This document shows positions 1-8,267 of a DNA stretch of 64,000 bases, one piece after another. Position numbers and translations under genes: made by a program. The stretch is from Thauera carbonicopians (GTDB lineage: Bacteria > Pseudomonadota > Gammaproteobacteria > Burkholderiales > Rhodocyclaceae). Each line of letters starts with the position of its first letter. Positions within the stretch are counted from its first letter, which is position 1. The notes below the pieces were generated by a model. It was not told where the DNA came from, did not search any database, and saw only the letters and a program-made list of their open reading frames with translations. The DNA lies in contig NZ_JANUXN010000007.1 in the NCBI RefSeq assembly GCF_025699485.1, positions 20,395 through 84,394 of the forward strand, in the 5' to 3' direction.

Positions 1-3000
1 TGCCGACAGCCAGCACCGCGGCCAGTTGCGCCAGCAGCCCGGTCTCGTCGCCGGCCAGGCACAGCACGGCCTCGCGCGGCAGCACGCGGTAGACGTTGCG
101 CTCGCCGGTGGGGCCGGGCAGTTCGTAGTGCGCGCCGCTGAAGAAGGGCATGGGGGCTGCGAAGGGCAGGTTCTGGCTGCGGCACCATGCTGCCAGTTCC
201 TTCAGTGCCGGCGTGTCCGCGGCGGGCTGGATGGTCGAGACCGTGCCGAAAGGAGCGGCCAGGGCCGAATCGGGCCGCGCCGACAGCAGCCGGTAGAGGT
301 AGAGCGGGCCGCCCGCCTTGGGGCCGGTGCCCGACAGGCCTTCGCCGCCGAAAGGCTGGACGCCGACCACGGCGCCGACGATGTTGCGATTGACGTAGAG
401 GTTGCCGACGTGGGCCGTCGCCGTGACCTGGGCGATGGTTTCGTCGATGCGGGTGTGCAGGCCCATGGTCAGGCCGTAGCCCAGGCCGTTGAGCCGGTTC
501 AGCAGCTTCGGCAGGTCTTCGCGGCGGTAGCGCACCACGTGCAGCACCGGCCCGAACACTTCGCGGGTGAGATCGGCCAGGTCGGGCAGTTCGATCAGGG
601 TCGGCGGGATGAAGGTGCCTTCGTCGGCGCTGGCATCGCGCTGGCACAGCTGGTGCACTGCACGTCCCTTGGCCCGCAAACCATCGATGTGGCGCTGGAT
701 GCCTTGCTGAGCTTCGGTATCGATGACCGGGCCGATGTCGTTGAACAGTTGTTCGGGGTTGCCCAGGCGCAGTTCGGCCATCGCGCCCTTGAGCATGGTC
801 AGCAGCCGCTCGGCGGCTTCTTCCTGCACGCACAGCACGCGCAGGGCCGAGCAGCGCTGGCCGGCGCTGTCGAAGGCGGAGGAGAGCACATCGACGACGA
901 CCTGCTCGGTCAGCGCCGAGGAGTCCACGATCATCGCGTTCTGGCCGCCGGTCTCGGCGATCAGCGGAATCGGCTGGCCGCCGGGCGACAGGCGCTGGGA
1001 CAGCGTGCGCTGCAGCAGCCGCGCCACTTCGGTCGAGCCGGTGAACATCACGCCCTGCACGCGGGTATCGCCGGTCAGCTGGGCGCCCACTGTCTCGCCG
1101 CGGCCGGGCAGCAATTGCAGCGCGGCGCGCGGAATGCCGGCCTCGTGCAGCAACTGCACCGCACGCGCAGCCACCAGCGGCGTCTGCTCGGCCGGCTTGG
1201 CCAGCACGGTGTTGCCTGCGGCGAGCGCAGCGGCGACCTGGCCGGTGAAGATCGCCAGCGGGAAGTTCCACGGGCTGATGCACACCACCGGGCCGAGCGG
1301 GCGGTGCGTCGTGTTGTCGAACTGGGCCTGCACCTGGGCCGAATAGTAGCGCAGGAAGTCCACCGCCTCGCGGACTTCGGCAATCGCGTTGGCGTAGGTC
1401 TTGCCTGCTTCGCGCACCAGCACGCCCATCAGCGGCTGCAACTGCGCTTCCATCAGGTCGGCGGCGCGCTGCAGCGCGGCGGCGCGTTCGACTGCGGGCA
1501 CCTGGGCCCAGCGCGGCGCTTCTTCGAGTGCGCCCTGCAAGGCGGCTTCGACTTCCGCGGAAGCGGCTTCGCGCACCGTGCCGACCTGGTCGGCATGGCA
1601 GGAGGGGTTGATCACGGGTTCGACCGGAGCGTCCCCGGAGGCGGCTGCGTCGGCTGCAATCAGTGGTTCGGCGCGCAGGCTGCCGGCAGCCGTGGTCTGC
1701 AGGGTCTGGGCCAGTTTCAGCAGCACCTGATCGTTGGCGAGATCCAGGCCGGCGGAGTTGGCACGCGCGGCGCCGTAGAGCTTGCGCGGCGCTGCGATGC
1801 CCGGATGCGGCAGGCCCGGCGTACCTTCCTGTGTGGCCATCGCCTCGACCTGCTCGATCGGGTTCTTCACCAGGTCTTCCAGCGGGATGCCGTCGTCGGA
1901 AATCTGGTTGACGAAGGAGGTGTTGGCGCCGTTCTCCAGCAGGCGGCGCACCAGGTAGGCCAGCAGCGTTTCGTGCGTGCCGACCGGCGCATAGATGCGG
2001 CACGGCCGGCCGAGCTTGCCTTCGGCTACCGGGCCGACGACCTGCTCGTAAAGGGGTTCGCCCATGCCGTGCAGGCACTGGAATTCGTACTGGCCCGGCA
2101 GGTAGGTGGTCGGTTCGGCCAGTTCATAAACGGCAGCCAGCGTCTGTGCGTTGTGGGTGGCGAACTGGGGATAGATCGCATCGGGCGCAGCCAGCAGCTT
2201 GCGCGCGCAGGCGATGTAGGACACGTCGGTGTAGGGCTTGCGGGTATAGACCGGGTAGTCCTCCATGCCCGCTTCCTGGGCGCGCTTGATCTCGCTGTCC
2301 CAGTAGGCGCCCTTGACCAGGCGGATCATCAGCCGGTGGCCGGTGCGGCGGGCGAGCTCGATCAGCCAGTCGATGACGTAGGGGCAGCGCTTCTGGTAGG
2401 CCTGGATGACGAAGCCGATGCCTTTCCAGCCTTGCAGGCCGGGTTCGTGGCAGAGCTTTTCGAGCAGGTCGAGCGACAGCTCCAGGCGGTCGGTTTCCTC
2501 GGCGTCGATGTTCAGGCCGATGTCGTACTGCCGCGCCAGCAGCGCCAGCTTCAGCACCACCGGGTACAGCTCGGCCATCACCCGCTCCACCTGCGCGCGG
2601 GCGTAGCGGGGATGCAGCGCCGACAGCTTGATCGAGATGCCCGGGCCCTCGTAGACGCCGCGGCCGTTCGAGGCCTTGCCGATGGCGTGGATGGCCTGCT
2701 CGTAGTCGTTCAGGTAGCGCTTGGCGTCTTCTGCCGTCAGTGCGGCTTCGCCGAGCATGTCGTAGGAATAGCGGAAGCCCTTGGCTTCGAGTGCCTGGGC
2801 ATGGGCCAGCGCTTCGGCCATGGTCTCGCCGGTGACGAACTGCTCGCCCATCATCCGCATCGCCATGTCCACGCCCTTGCGGATCAGCGGCTCGCCGCCA
2901 CGCGCGATCAGCCGGCCGAGCGCGTTGGACATGCCGCTCTCGCTGTGCGTGGCGACCAGCTTGCCGGTCAGCATCAGCCCCCAGGCGGCGGCATTGACGA

Positions 3001-3415
3001 ACATCGACGGGCTCTGGCCGACGTGGCCCTTCCAGTTGCCATGGCTGATCTTGTCGCGGATCAGCGCATCGCGGGTGCCGACGTCGGGGATGCGCAGCAG
3101 CGCTTCGGCCAGGCACATCAGCGCGATGCCTTCCTGCGAGGACAGCGAGAATTCCTGCAGCAGCCCCTGCACCAGGCCGGACTTGCCGCCGCTGGCCTTG
3201 CGGCTGCGCAGCGCGCCGGCGATGCGCAGCGCCAGATCGTGGCTGCGCTTGGCCAGTGCCGGCGGCAGGCGGGCCTGCTCCAGCAACCACGGCACCGTGC
3301 TCGTCTCGGGCGTGCGCCAGGCCGCGGTGATGGCGGCACGCAGCGGCGAGGCCTCGGGATGCGGAGTGATGGCGGTAAATGGCGCTGCGCTGGCGGAGGA
3401 AGGATTGGCTTGCAT
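1..3415 (-). CDS. putA: Bifunctional proline dehydrogenase / P5C dehydrogenase PutA (3' part outside window)
   Basis: PutA oxidises L-proline to P5C with FAD and then to glutamate with NAD+. The minus-strand frame is open from an ATG at 3413-3415, preceded by a GAGG element, to the window edge (1138 codons), so the C-terminus is missing. After about 60 leader residues come a PRODH domain (barrel motifs such as GIGFVIQAYQKR and RLVKGAYWD) and an ALDH domain (CISPWNFPLAIFTGQ, FTGSTEVA, catalytic Cys at about residue 855 in GQRCSALR). The N-terminus shows no ribbon-helix-helix repressor domain like that of E. coli PutA, so this copy should be a bifunctional enzyme without DNA binding. It lies 135 nt downstream of putP on the same strand, with a palindrome in the gap. 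Confidence 0.96.
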   Translation of the reverse strand, partial: MQANPSSASAAPFTAITPHPEASPLRAAITAAWRTPETSTVPWLLEQARLPPALAKRSHDLALRIAGALRSRKASGGKSGLVQGLLQEFSLSSQEGIALMCLAEALLRIPDVGTRDALIRDKISHGNWKGHVGQSPSMFVNAAAWGLMLTGKLVATHSESGMSNALGRLIARGGEPLIRKGVDMAMRMMGEQFVTGETMAEALAHAQALEAKGFRYSYDMLGEAALTAEDAKRYLNDYEQAIHAIGKASNGRGVYEGPGISIKLSALHPRYARAQVERVMAELYPVVLKLALLARQYDIGLNIDAEETDRLELSLDLLEKLCHEPGLQGWKGIGFVIQAYQKRCPYVIDWLIELARRTGHRLMIRLVKGAYWDSEIKRAQEAGMEDYPVYTRKPYTDVSYIACARKLLAAPDAIYPQFATHNAQTLAAVYELAEPTTYLPGQYEFQCLHGMGEPLYEQVVGPVAEGKLGRPCRIYAPVGTHETLLAYLVRRLLENGANTSFVNQISDDGIPLEDLVKNPIEQVEAMATQEGTPGLPHPGIAAPRKLYGAARANSAGLDLANDQVLLKLAQTLQTTAAGSLRAEPLIAADAAASGDAPVEPVINPSCHADQVGTVREAASAEVEAALQGALEEAPRWAQVPAVERAAALQRAADLMEAQLQPLMGVLVREAGKTYANAIAEVREAVDFLRYYSAQVQAQFDNTTHRPLGPVVCISPWNFPLAIFTGQVAAALAAGNTVLAKPAEQTPLVAARAVQLLHEAGIPRAALQLLPGRGETVGAQLTGDTRVQGVMFTGSTEVARLLQRTLSQRLSPGGQPIPLIAETGGQNAMIVDSSALTEQVVVDVLSSAFDSAGQRCSALRVLCVQEEAAERLLTMLKGAMAELRLGNPEQLFNDIGPVIDTEAQQGIQRHIDGLRAKGRAVHQLCQRDASADEGTFIPPTLIELPDLADLTREVFGPVLHVVRYRREDLPKLLNRLNGLGYGLTMGLHTRIDETIAQVTATAHVGNLYVNRNIVGAVVGVQPFGGEGLSGTGPKAGGPLYLYRLLSARPDSALAAPFGTVSTIQPAADTPALKELAAWCRSQNLPFAAPMPFFSGAHYELPGPTGERNVYRVLPREAVLCLAGDETGLLAQLAAVLAVG

Positions 3416-3515
3416 GGAAAACCTCGAATCAAGGCGAAGTGATGTTCAATGGACTCAGGCAATCGGCTGGTTCGGGAAGTGTGCTCCGGATGGGCCGCTT
3501 CCGTCGCCGCGATGT

Positions 3516-3541
3516 GGCGCCCTCGGCATGCCGAGGGCGCC
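3516..3541. repeat. Perfect 26-nt palindrome between putP and putA
   Basis: Two 13-nt arms (GGCGCCCTCGGCA and its exact complement) abut with no spacer. There is no T-run on the minus-strand side, so it is not a classical terminator. In the putP-putA transcript it could form a strong hairpin that stabilises the upstream message or attenuates read-through; as DNA it could be a protein site. Confidence 0.6.
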
Positions 3542-3550
3542 GGTGTGCTG

Positions 3551-5053
3551 TCAGGCTTGGCTGCAGGCGGGAGCCGCGACCGCCTGGCAGCTTCGGGTGA
3601 ATTCACGCTCGATCTCCTCGTTGCGCTTGTAGGTGGCGAGGCTGACGAGCGCCGTCACCACCATGCTGGTGATGAAGGCCGGCAGTAGTTCGTAGAGGCC
3701 GGTGTCCAGCGATTTCCACACGAACACCATGATCGACCCGGACACCATGCCGGCGATGGCGCCGATGTTGGTGAGCTTGCGCCAGTACAGGCTCAGCAGC
3801 ACCAGCGGACCGAAGGCCGCGCCGAAACCGGCCCAGGCGAAGCCCACCAGGCCGAGGATGTTGTCGCTGGGGTTGACCGCCAGCACCGCGGCGATGATCG
3901 ACACTGCCAGCACGCCGGCACGGCCGAGCACGATCAGGGTCTGCTGGCTGGGCGCGGGCTTCTTGACGGCGCGGTAGATGTCCTCGACCAGCGCCGACGA
4001 GCAGACGATGAGCTGGCTCGACAGCGTGCTCATGATCGCCGCCAGCACCGCGGCAAGCACGAAGCCCGCGACCAGCGGATGCAGCAGCACCTGCGACAGC
4101 AGCAGCACCACGGTTTCGGCATCGGCCGGCGCATTGCCGAACTTGCTGAAGTAGGCGATGCCGATCAGGCCGCTGCAGACCGCGCCGCCGAGCGACAGGA
4201 ACTGCCAGCTGGTGCCGATGATTCGCGCGCTGCGGGCTTCCTGCGGCGTGCGCAGCGCCATGAAGCGCACGATGATGTGCGGCTGGCCGAAATAGCCCAG
4301 CCCCCAGGCCAGGCCGGAGATGATGATCAGCGCGGCTGCGCCGGCGGTATGCTGGCCCGCGCCGATCAGCGACAGATTGCCGGCGCCGACGGTCGTCACC
4401 AGGTCGGCGGTTTCGCCCATGCCGCCGACGGCCATGATCGCCACCGCCGGTACCACGATCAGCGCCACCACCATCATCAGGCCCTGCACCACGTCGGTCA
4501 TCGACGCACCGAGGAAGCCGCCGAACAGGGTGTAGGTGAGCGTCACTGCCGTCACCAGGATCATGCCGGTCAGGTAGCTGCCGCCAAAGGCGCTCTCGAA
4601 GAACTTGCCGCCGGCGACCATGCCCGACGAGGCATACAGCGTGAAGAACACCAGGATGATGATGCTGGCGATGCTGCGCAGCAGGCGCGAGTTGTCACGC
4701 AGGCGGTTCTCGAAGAAGCTGGGCAGCGTGATCGAGTTCCGCGAGATCTCGGTGTAGGCGCGCAGCCGGGGGGCGACCAGGCGCCAGTTCAGGTAGGCGC
4801 CGATGAACAGGCCGACTGCGATCCAGCCTTCGATCAGGCCGGTGGTGTAGATCGCGCCGGGCAGACCCATGATGAGCCAGCCCGACATGTCCGAAGCGCC
4901 CGCGCTGAGCGCCGCCACCCAGGGCGGCAGGCCGCGCCCGGCCAGCATGTAGCTCTCGTGATCGCTGGTCTTGAGATAGGCCAGGTAGCCGATCAGCAGC
5001 ATTGCGCCGAAGTACACCGCGAGTGCGGTGTATGTGTAGAGATTGCCGGACAT
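3551..5053 (-). CDS. putP: Sodium/proline symporter PutP
   Basis: This is a solute:sodium symporter that imports proline with Na+, supplying PutA just downstream. The chosen start (MSGNLYTYTALAV) gives 500 aa, close to the 502 aa of E. coli PutP. An AGGAGG lies 9 nt before this ATG; an alternative ATG at 5059 would be only 3 nt from it. The protein is almost entirely hydrophobic helices. It carries SSS-family hallmarks: YMLAGRGLPPWVAALSAGASDMSGW near the N-terminus (Na+ site region), GWIAVGLFIGAYLNW, and GLAWGLGYFGQPHIIVRFMA in the middle. The C-terminus is short and charged. The order putP then putA on one strand suggests co-expression. Confidence 0.95.
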   Translation of the reverse strand: MSGNLYTYTALAVYFGAMLLIGYLAYLKTSDHESYMLAGRGLPPWVAALSAGASDMSGWLIMGLPGAIYTTGLIEGWIAVGLFIGAYLNWRLVAPRLRAYTEISRNSITLPSFFENRLRDNSRLLRSIASIIILVFFTLYASSGMVAGGKFFESAFGGSYLTGMILVTAVTLTYTLFGGFLGASMTDVVQGLMMVVALIVVPAVAIMAVGGMGETADLVTTVGAGNLSLIGAGQHTAGAAALIIISGLAWGLGYFGQPHIIVRFMALRTPQEARSARIIGTSWQFLSLGGAVCSGLIGIAYFSKFGNAPADAETVVLLLSQVLLHPLVAGFVLAAVLAAIMSTLSSQLIVCSSALVEDIYRAVKKPAPSQQTLIVLGRAGVLAVSIIAAVLAVNPSDNILGLVGFAWAGFGAAFGPLVLLSLYWRKLTNIGAIAGMVSGSIMVFVWKSLDTGLYELLPAFITSMVVTALVSLATYKRNEEIEREFTRSCQAVAAPACSQA

Positions 5054-5354
5054 CGTCATCGTCCTCCTGGAGTGTCGAGGCTGGAGTGGGGGCTTTGGAA
5101 GCGCTGCACGTCGGTCCGTACGAATGTCCGGCCGACGGGGGCCTTGTCTGTCCGAACCGGCTGGAGCGCTTGCGCAGAAAGCGGTGCGGTTCAGACAGAA
5201 GGGGTGTGGAAGCAAGAGTCACGCCATGACGTTTGCGCACTGTGATGCACCATAGATATGGTTTTTGGCCGCATATGCCCCGTCGATCCAAGTCTGCGCC
5301 TCCGCGCGGGGCTCGTAAAGCATTCGGCATGCAAGGGCCTTTGGTACGAGGGAA
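5054..5354. other. 301-nt non-coding stretch upstream of putP
   Basis: This gap lies between the stop of the ornithine-cyclodeaminase family gene and the putP start. It should hold the putP promoter on the minus strand, but I find no convincing -35/-10 pair or operator. The only clear signal is the AGGAGG ribosome-binding site just before putP. Confidence 0.5.
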
Positions 5355-6308
5355 TCATGCGGACGCCGCAATGCGATGGCTGTCGAAAGCCAGCGAGGCG
5401 GCGGCGATGTCTTCCAGCGCCGTGCCGACCGCCTTGTAGACCGTGATCTCGGTTGCGCTGGTCCTGCCCGGATGCTGGCCGCGGCACAGGTCCTGAAGGG
5501 TGGCGGCGATGCGGTTGGTGGCGAAGCCGCCTTTCTTGATGGCTTCGAGGATGTCGCCGGACTTCATCGGCGCTTCCTCGGTATCGACGAAGACCGTGCC
5601 GATGCGGAAGCACTCGGCGTCGCTTTCGCGCATGGCCGGCGTGAAGCTGCCGATCAGGTCGAGGTGCGTACCGGGCCGCAGCCATTGGCCCCGGATCAGC
5701 GGTTCGGTGGCCAGCGTCGCGCAACTGATGATGTCGGCCTGGCGCGCGGCCTGTTCCAGATCGTCGGCGCGATGGGCGTCGAAGCCTGCTTCGCGCAGGG
5801 ACTGCACCAGTTTTGTGCTGTTTGCGGGGTGGATGTCCCAGACATGCACCGTCTCGATCGGCCGTACCGCGCGGTAGGCCTGCGCCAGCAGGCTGGCGAC
5901 GCGGCCGGCGCCGACGACCAGCAAGCTGCCGGACTCGGGCCGGCTGAGCCAGCGCGCGGCCAGCGCCGATGCCGCGGCGGTGCGGCGTGAGGTGATGACG
6001 TCGCCGTCCAGCAGGGCCAGCGGCTTGCCGGTGGTGGCGTCGTAGAGGATGAAGACCGAATGCAGGCCGGGCAGGCCCAGTTCCTGGTTGCCGGGGAAGA
6101 TCGACACCGTCTTGACGCCCAGCCGTTTGCCGGGCTGCCAGGCAGGCATCAACAGCAGCGTGCCGGCCTGCTCTCCTGCGGTGTTCTCGATCGCGTGGTT
6201 GTGACGCAGCGGAACCCTGCAGCCTTCCACGAACATCTGTTCCAGGGCGGGAATGAGCCGATCGAAAGGAAGGTGCTCATTGGTCTGGGCTTGATTCAGG
6301 ATATCCAT
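5355..6308 (-). CDS. Ornithine cyclodeaminase / mu-crystallin family NAD(P)-binding protein, likely imine (pyrroline-2-carboxylate) reductase
   Basis: A protein of 317 aa starting MDILNQAQ with GAAGG upstream. It has the family's two-part fold: a substrate region with GVKTVSIFPGNQ and ALLDGDVITSRRTAAASALAARWL, then a Rossmann domain with VVGAGRVASLLAQA at about residues 125-140. The later segment reads LIGSFTPAMRESDAE. This resembles ketimine reductases and alanine dehydrogenases of the family, not the aspartate-containing GGDCPGKTE-type segment of true ornithine cyclodeaminases. Lying upstream of putP-putA and divergent from a regulator, it may reduce pyrroline-2-carboxylate to proline (hydroxyproline routes) and so feed PutA. 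That substrate is inference; making proline from ornithine is the alternative. Confidence 0.85.
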   Translation of the reverse strand: MDILNQAQTNEHLPFDRLIPALEQMFVEGCRVPLRHNHAIENTAGEQAGTLLLMPAWQPGKRLGVKTVSIFPGNQELGLPGLHSVFILYDATTGKPLALLDGDVITSRRTAAASALAARWLSRPESGSLLVVGAGRVASLLAQAYRAVRPIETVHVWDIHPANSTKLVQSLREAGFDAHRADDLEQAARQADIISCATLATEPLIRGQWLRPGTHLDLIGSFTPAMRESDAECFRIGTVFVDTEEAPMKSGDILEAIKKGGFATNRIAATLQDLCRGQHPGRTSATEITVYKAVGTALEDIAAASLAFDSHRIAASA

Positions 6309-6365
6309 GTACCCTTCAGGGGCGCTTTGGCGCATCGGTAAAATAATTCGTTTTTTGAAAGAATT

Positions 6366-6379
6366 TTCTTATACGAGAA
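6366..6379. promoter_or_regulatory. Candidate operator in AT-rich divergent promoter region
   Basis: The 144-nt gap between the cyclodeaminase-family gene and the XRE-cupin gene is strikingly AT-rich. TTCT and AGAA half-sites (TTCTTATACGAGAA) form a partial dyad near its middle. Autoregulation and control of the divergent gene from here is usual for such regulators. The exact site is a guess. Confidence 0.35.
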
Positions 6380-6452
6380 TTTATTGGTGTTTCTGCGAAT
6401 CTCACATTAGGGATAACCCTAGGTTTCGCCAGAAAACCGTGCAGGCAGATCA

Positions 6453-7052
6453 ATGAACGAGAAGACAAGGGCGATTCCTCCCGCCACCGAAGTCAACGTG
6501 TTGGGCAACAAGCTGCGAGCTCTGCGCAGCACAGCGAGGCTGACGCTGCAGCAGCTCAGCAAGCGCACCGGGATTTCGGTTTCGACCCTGTCGAAGATCG
6601 AGAACGGCCAGTTGTCGCCCACCTACGAGAAGATTGCCGCGCTGGCCTCGGGCCTGGACGTGGAAGTCGGCGAGCTGTTTCGGGGGCCTGAACGGCCGGC
6701 GGTGCATGCGCGGCGCAGCGTCACCTATCGTGACCAGGGGGTGTTCCACCGAACCCGGCAGTACATTTACGAGGTACTGCACAGCGATCTCGTGGACAAG
6801 CGCTTCATCCCGCTGGTCACCACCATCAAGGCCCACGAAACCTCCGACTTTTCGGAGCTTCTGCGCCATGACGGCGAGGAGTTCATCTACGTGCTGGGCG
6901 GCACGGTCGTGGTGCATACCGACTGTTATGCGCCGCTGCAGTTGTCGGCAGGCGATTCCTGCTATTTCGACAGCACCATGGGCCATGTCTGCGTGTCCGG
7001 CGGCCCGGACGATGCCAAGGTGTTGTGGGTGTGTTCACATATCGAGCTCTGA
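6453..7052 (+). CDS. XRE-family transcriptional regulator with C-terminal cupin domain
   Basis: A regulator of 199 aa. Residues about 15-70 form an XRE helix-turn-helix (LGNKLRALRSTARLTLQQLS, RTGISVSTLSKIENGQ, SPTYEKIAALA). Residues about 110-198 form a single cupin barrel (HDGEEFIYVLGGTVVV, LSAGDSCYFDSTMGH) that should sense a small molecule. The family controls amino-acid, polyamine or related catabolic genes. It diverges from the cyclodeaminase-family gene and the put genes beyond it, so the likely targets are those genes and the inducer may be proline or a cyclic imine acid (inference). A hairpin follows in the convergent gap to gdx. Confidence 0.9.
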   Translation: MNEKTRAIPPATEVNVLGNKLRALRSTARLTLQQLSKRTGISVSTLSKIENGQLSPTYEKIAALASGLDVEVGELFRGPERPAVHARRSVTYRDQGVFHRTRQYIYEVLHSDLVDKRFIPLVTTIKAHETSDFSELLRHDGEEFIYVLGGTVVVHTDCYAPLQLSAGDSCYFDSTMGHVCVSGGPDDAKVLWVCSHIEL

Positions 7053-7110
7053 TGGACAGGTTCGTGTTCTTGCTGCTCATCCTCGCAGCAATGACTCCAT
7101 CTCAGTTTGC

Positions 7111-7147
7111 CAAGGCCGAAGTGACAATGTTGCTTCTTGGCCTTGGT
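7111..7147. terminator. Hairpin between convergent genes
   Basis: CCAAGGCC at 7111-7118 pairs exactly with GGCCTTGG at 7140-7147 in the 95-nt convergent gap between the XRE-cupin and gdx genes. The T-tracts are weak, so a bidirectional terminator is plausible but not certain. Confidence 0.45.
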
Positions 7148-7462
7148 TCAGGACGATAGCTTCATCAGCACCAAGCCACCGACGATCAATACGGCGGCAA
7201 GCAGGCGCATCGGACTGGCGATCTCGCCCAGGACGAGAATACCGACGGCGAAGGCGCCGACGGCGCCGATTCCTGTCCAGATCGTGTAGGCGGTGCCGAG
7301 GGGGAGGGACTTCATCGAAACCGCCAGCAGGCCGAAGCTTGCAGTCATGGCCACGATGGTGGCGGCGGAATATCCAAGCCGGGTGAAGCCGTCCGACTGC
7401 TTCATCGTGAAAGCCCAGACGATTTCAAGCAGGCCTGCAAAAAACAACGAAATCCAAGCCAT
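7148..7462 (-). CDS. gdx: SMR-family guanidinium exporter Gdx (SugE)
   Basis: A protein of 104 aa with four hydrophobic helices. It has the SMR glutamate in the first helix (GLLEIVWAFTMK) and the subtype signature GTAYTIWTGIGAVG in helix 3. That signature marks the Gdx/SugE guanidinium exporters, as against GVAYAIWSG of the multidrug EmrE type seen at 52.3 kb. The start at 7462 has an AGGGGG-type ribosome site. The guanidine-II riboswitch about 20 nt upstream independently supports guanidinium as substrate. The gene lies 77 nt downstream of lysE on the same strand. Confidence 0.93.
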   Translation of the reverse strand: MAWISLFFAGLLEIVWAFTMKQSDGFTRLGYSAATIVAMTASFGLLAVSMKSLPLGTAYTIWTGIGAVGAFAVGILVLGEIASPMRLLAAVLIVGGLVLMKLSS

Positions 7463-7483
7463 ATGGCCCCCTGTGTCGAAGAG

Positions 7484-7531
7484 CCGGGTCGTCCCGGACG
7501 ATGGATTGGCCCGAAGGCTGAGGTCGTCCTC
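7484..7531 (-). promoter_or_regulatory. Guanidine-II (mini-ykkC) riboswitch
   Basis: On the minus strand two hairpins carry the diagnostic ACGA loop. The first, GAGG-ACGA-CCTC, occupies 7531-7520; the second, CCGGG-ACGA-CCCGG, occupies 7497-7484. A 22-nt linker separates them. Two small hairpins with ACGR loops just upstream of an SMR gene are the defining layout of the guanidine-II riboswitch. The second hairpin ends 21 nt before the gdx ATG, so guanidine binding should control ribosome access and turn gdx on. Confidence 0.9.
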
Positions 7532-7539
7532 GATGAGAT

Positions 7540-8154
7540 TCACTTCACGCCGGACAGCAGCAACACGCACAGCGCCAGCATGACGACGGCAATGCCGCCG
7601 TCAAGTACGCGCCAGGCCCGGGGATTGCGAAAGACGGGCTGCAGCAGGCGGGCACCGAAACCCAGGGTCGCAAACCATGCCACGCTGGCGGCACAGGCAC
7701 CCAGGCCGAAAGCCCACTGCGCAATGCCCGGATAGCCTGTGGATACGCTGCCGACCAGCACCATCGTGTCGAGATACACGTGCGGATTGAGGAAGGTGAA
7801 CGCCAGCGCGGCCAGCAAGACACGACGCCTGCTGTTGCCGTCTGCCGGGTCCGGCAAGAGGGAACTGGTGCCGAGCCACGCCCGCCGCGCTGCCATCAGG
7901 CCATACCAGCCGATGAAGGCCGCGGCAGCGAAGCGCAGCGCCTGCAGGAGTTCCGGCCATGTGTGCACCAGGGCGCCAACGCCGGCGACGCCGCACAGGA
8001 TCAGGACGATGTCGCTGAGCGCGCAGACGGCGACCACCAGGCCAACGTGCCTGCGCTGCAGCCCTTGACGCAGAACGAAGGCGTTCTGTGCGCCGATGAC
8101 GATCAGGAGGCCCGCGCCGGTCAGGAATCCGGCAAGGGATGCGGCAAGAAGCAT
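7540..8154 (-). CDS. LysE/ArgO-family basic amino acid exporter
   Basis: A membrane protein of 204 aa with about six hydrophobic segments. It has the LysE family opening GFLTGAGLLIVIGAQNAFVLRQGL and the conserved FLNPHVYLDTMVLVGSVS in the middle. Members export lysine, arginine or analogues such as canavanine. It diverges from an ArgP/LysG-type LysR regulator with a dyad between them, which is the standard arrangement for regulated lysE/argO. The stop codon lies just before the guanidine-II riboswitch of the next gene, so the two exporters may share a transcript while the second keeps its own ligand control. Confidence 0.92.
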   Translation of the reverse strand: MLLAASLAGFLTGAGLLIVIGAQNAFVLRQGLQRRHVGLVVAVCALSDIVLILCGVAGVGALVHTWPELLQALRFAAAAFIGWYGLMAARRAWLGTSSLLPDPADGNSRRRVLLAALAFTFLNPHVYLDTMVLVGSVSTGYPGIAQWAFGLGACAASVAWFATLGFGARLLQPVFRNPRAWRVLDGGIAVVMLALCVLLLSGVK

Positions 8155-8225
8155 TCGACGATCCAGCGGTGCAGTAGAGGGAGGCGGCCATGTTGCTGCG
8201 ATCGATTGGTTTAGTAAAATGATTT

Positions 8226-8246
8226 ATTCTTCGCAAGATAAAGAAT
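8226..8246. promoter_or_regulatory. Candidate ArgP/LysG-type operator
   Basis: ATTCTT (8226-8231) and AAGAAT (8241-8246) form a perfect 6-bp dyad with a 9-nt spacer. It lies in the 113-nt divergent gap between the lysE and LysR genes and matches the interrupted dyad that LysR-type proteins bind. Confidence 0.5.
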
Positions 8247-8267
8247 TTCTAATCTCAGAGAGCCTCC

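Noticed and set aside
1..3415. PutA as a trifunctional DNA-binding repressor
   Set aside because: The first 60 residues show no ribbon-helix-helix pattern; the protein begins with a leader that runs into the PRODH region.
26..3442. Very long open frame on the plus strand
   Set aside because: It is the antisense of putA; the product is low-complexity (A, G, R, Q, H rich) and matches no family, whereas the minus strand gives a full PutA sequence. The same reasoning rejects the long antisense frames at 22160-25027 (+), 29558-33226 (-), 38650-41868 (-) and 47117-50926 (-).
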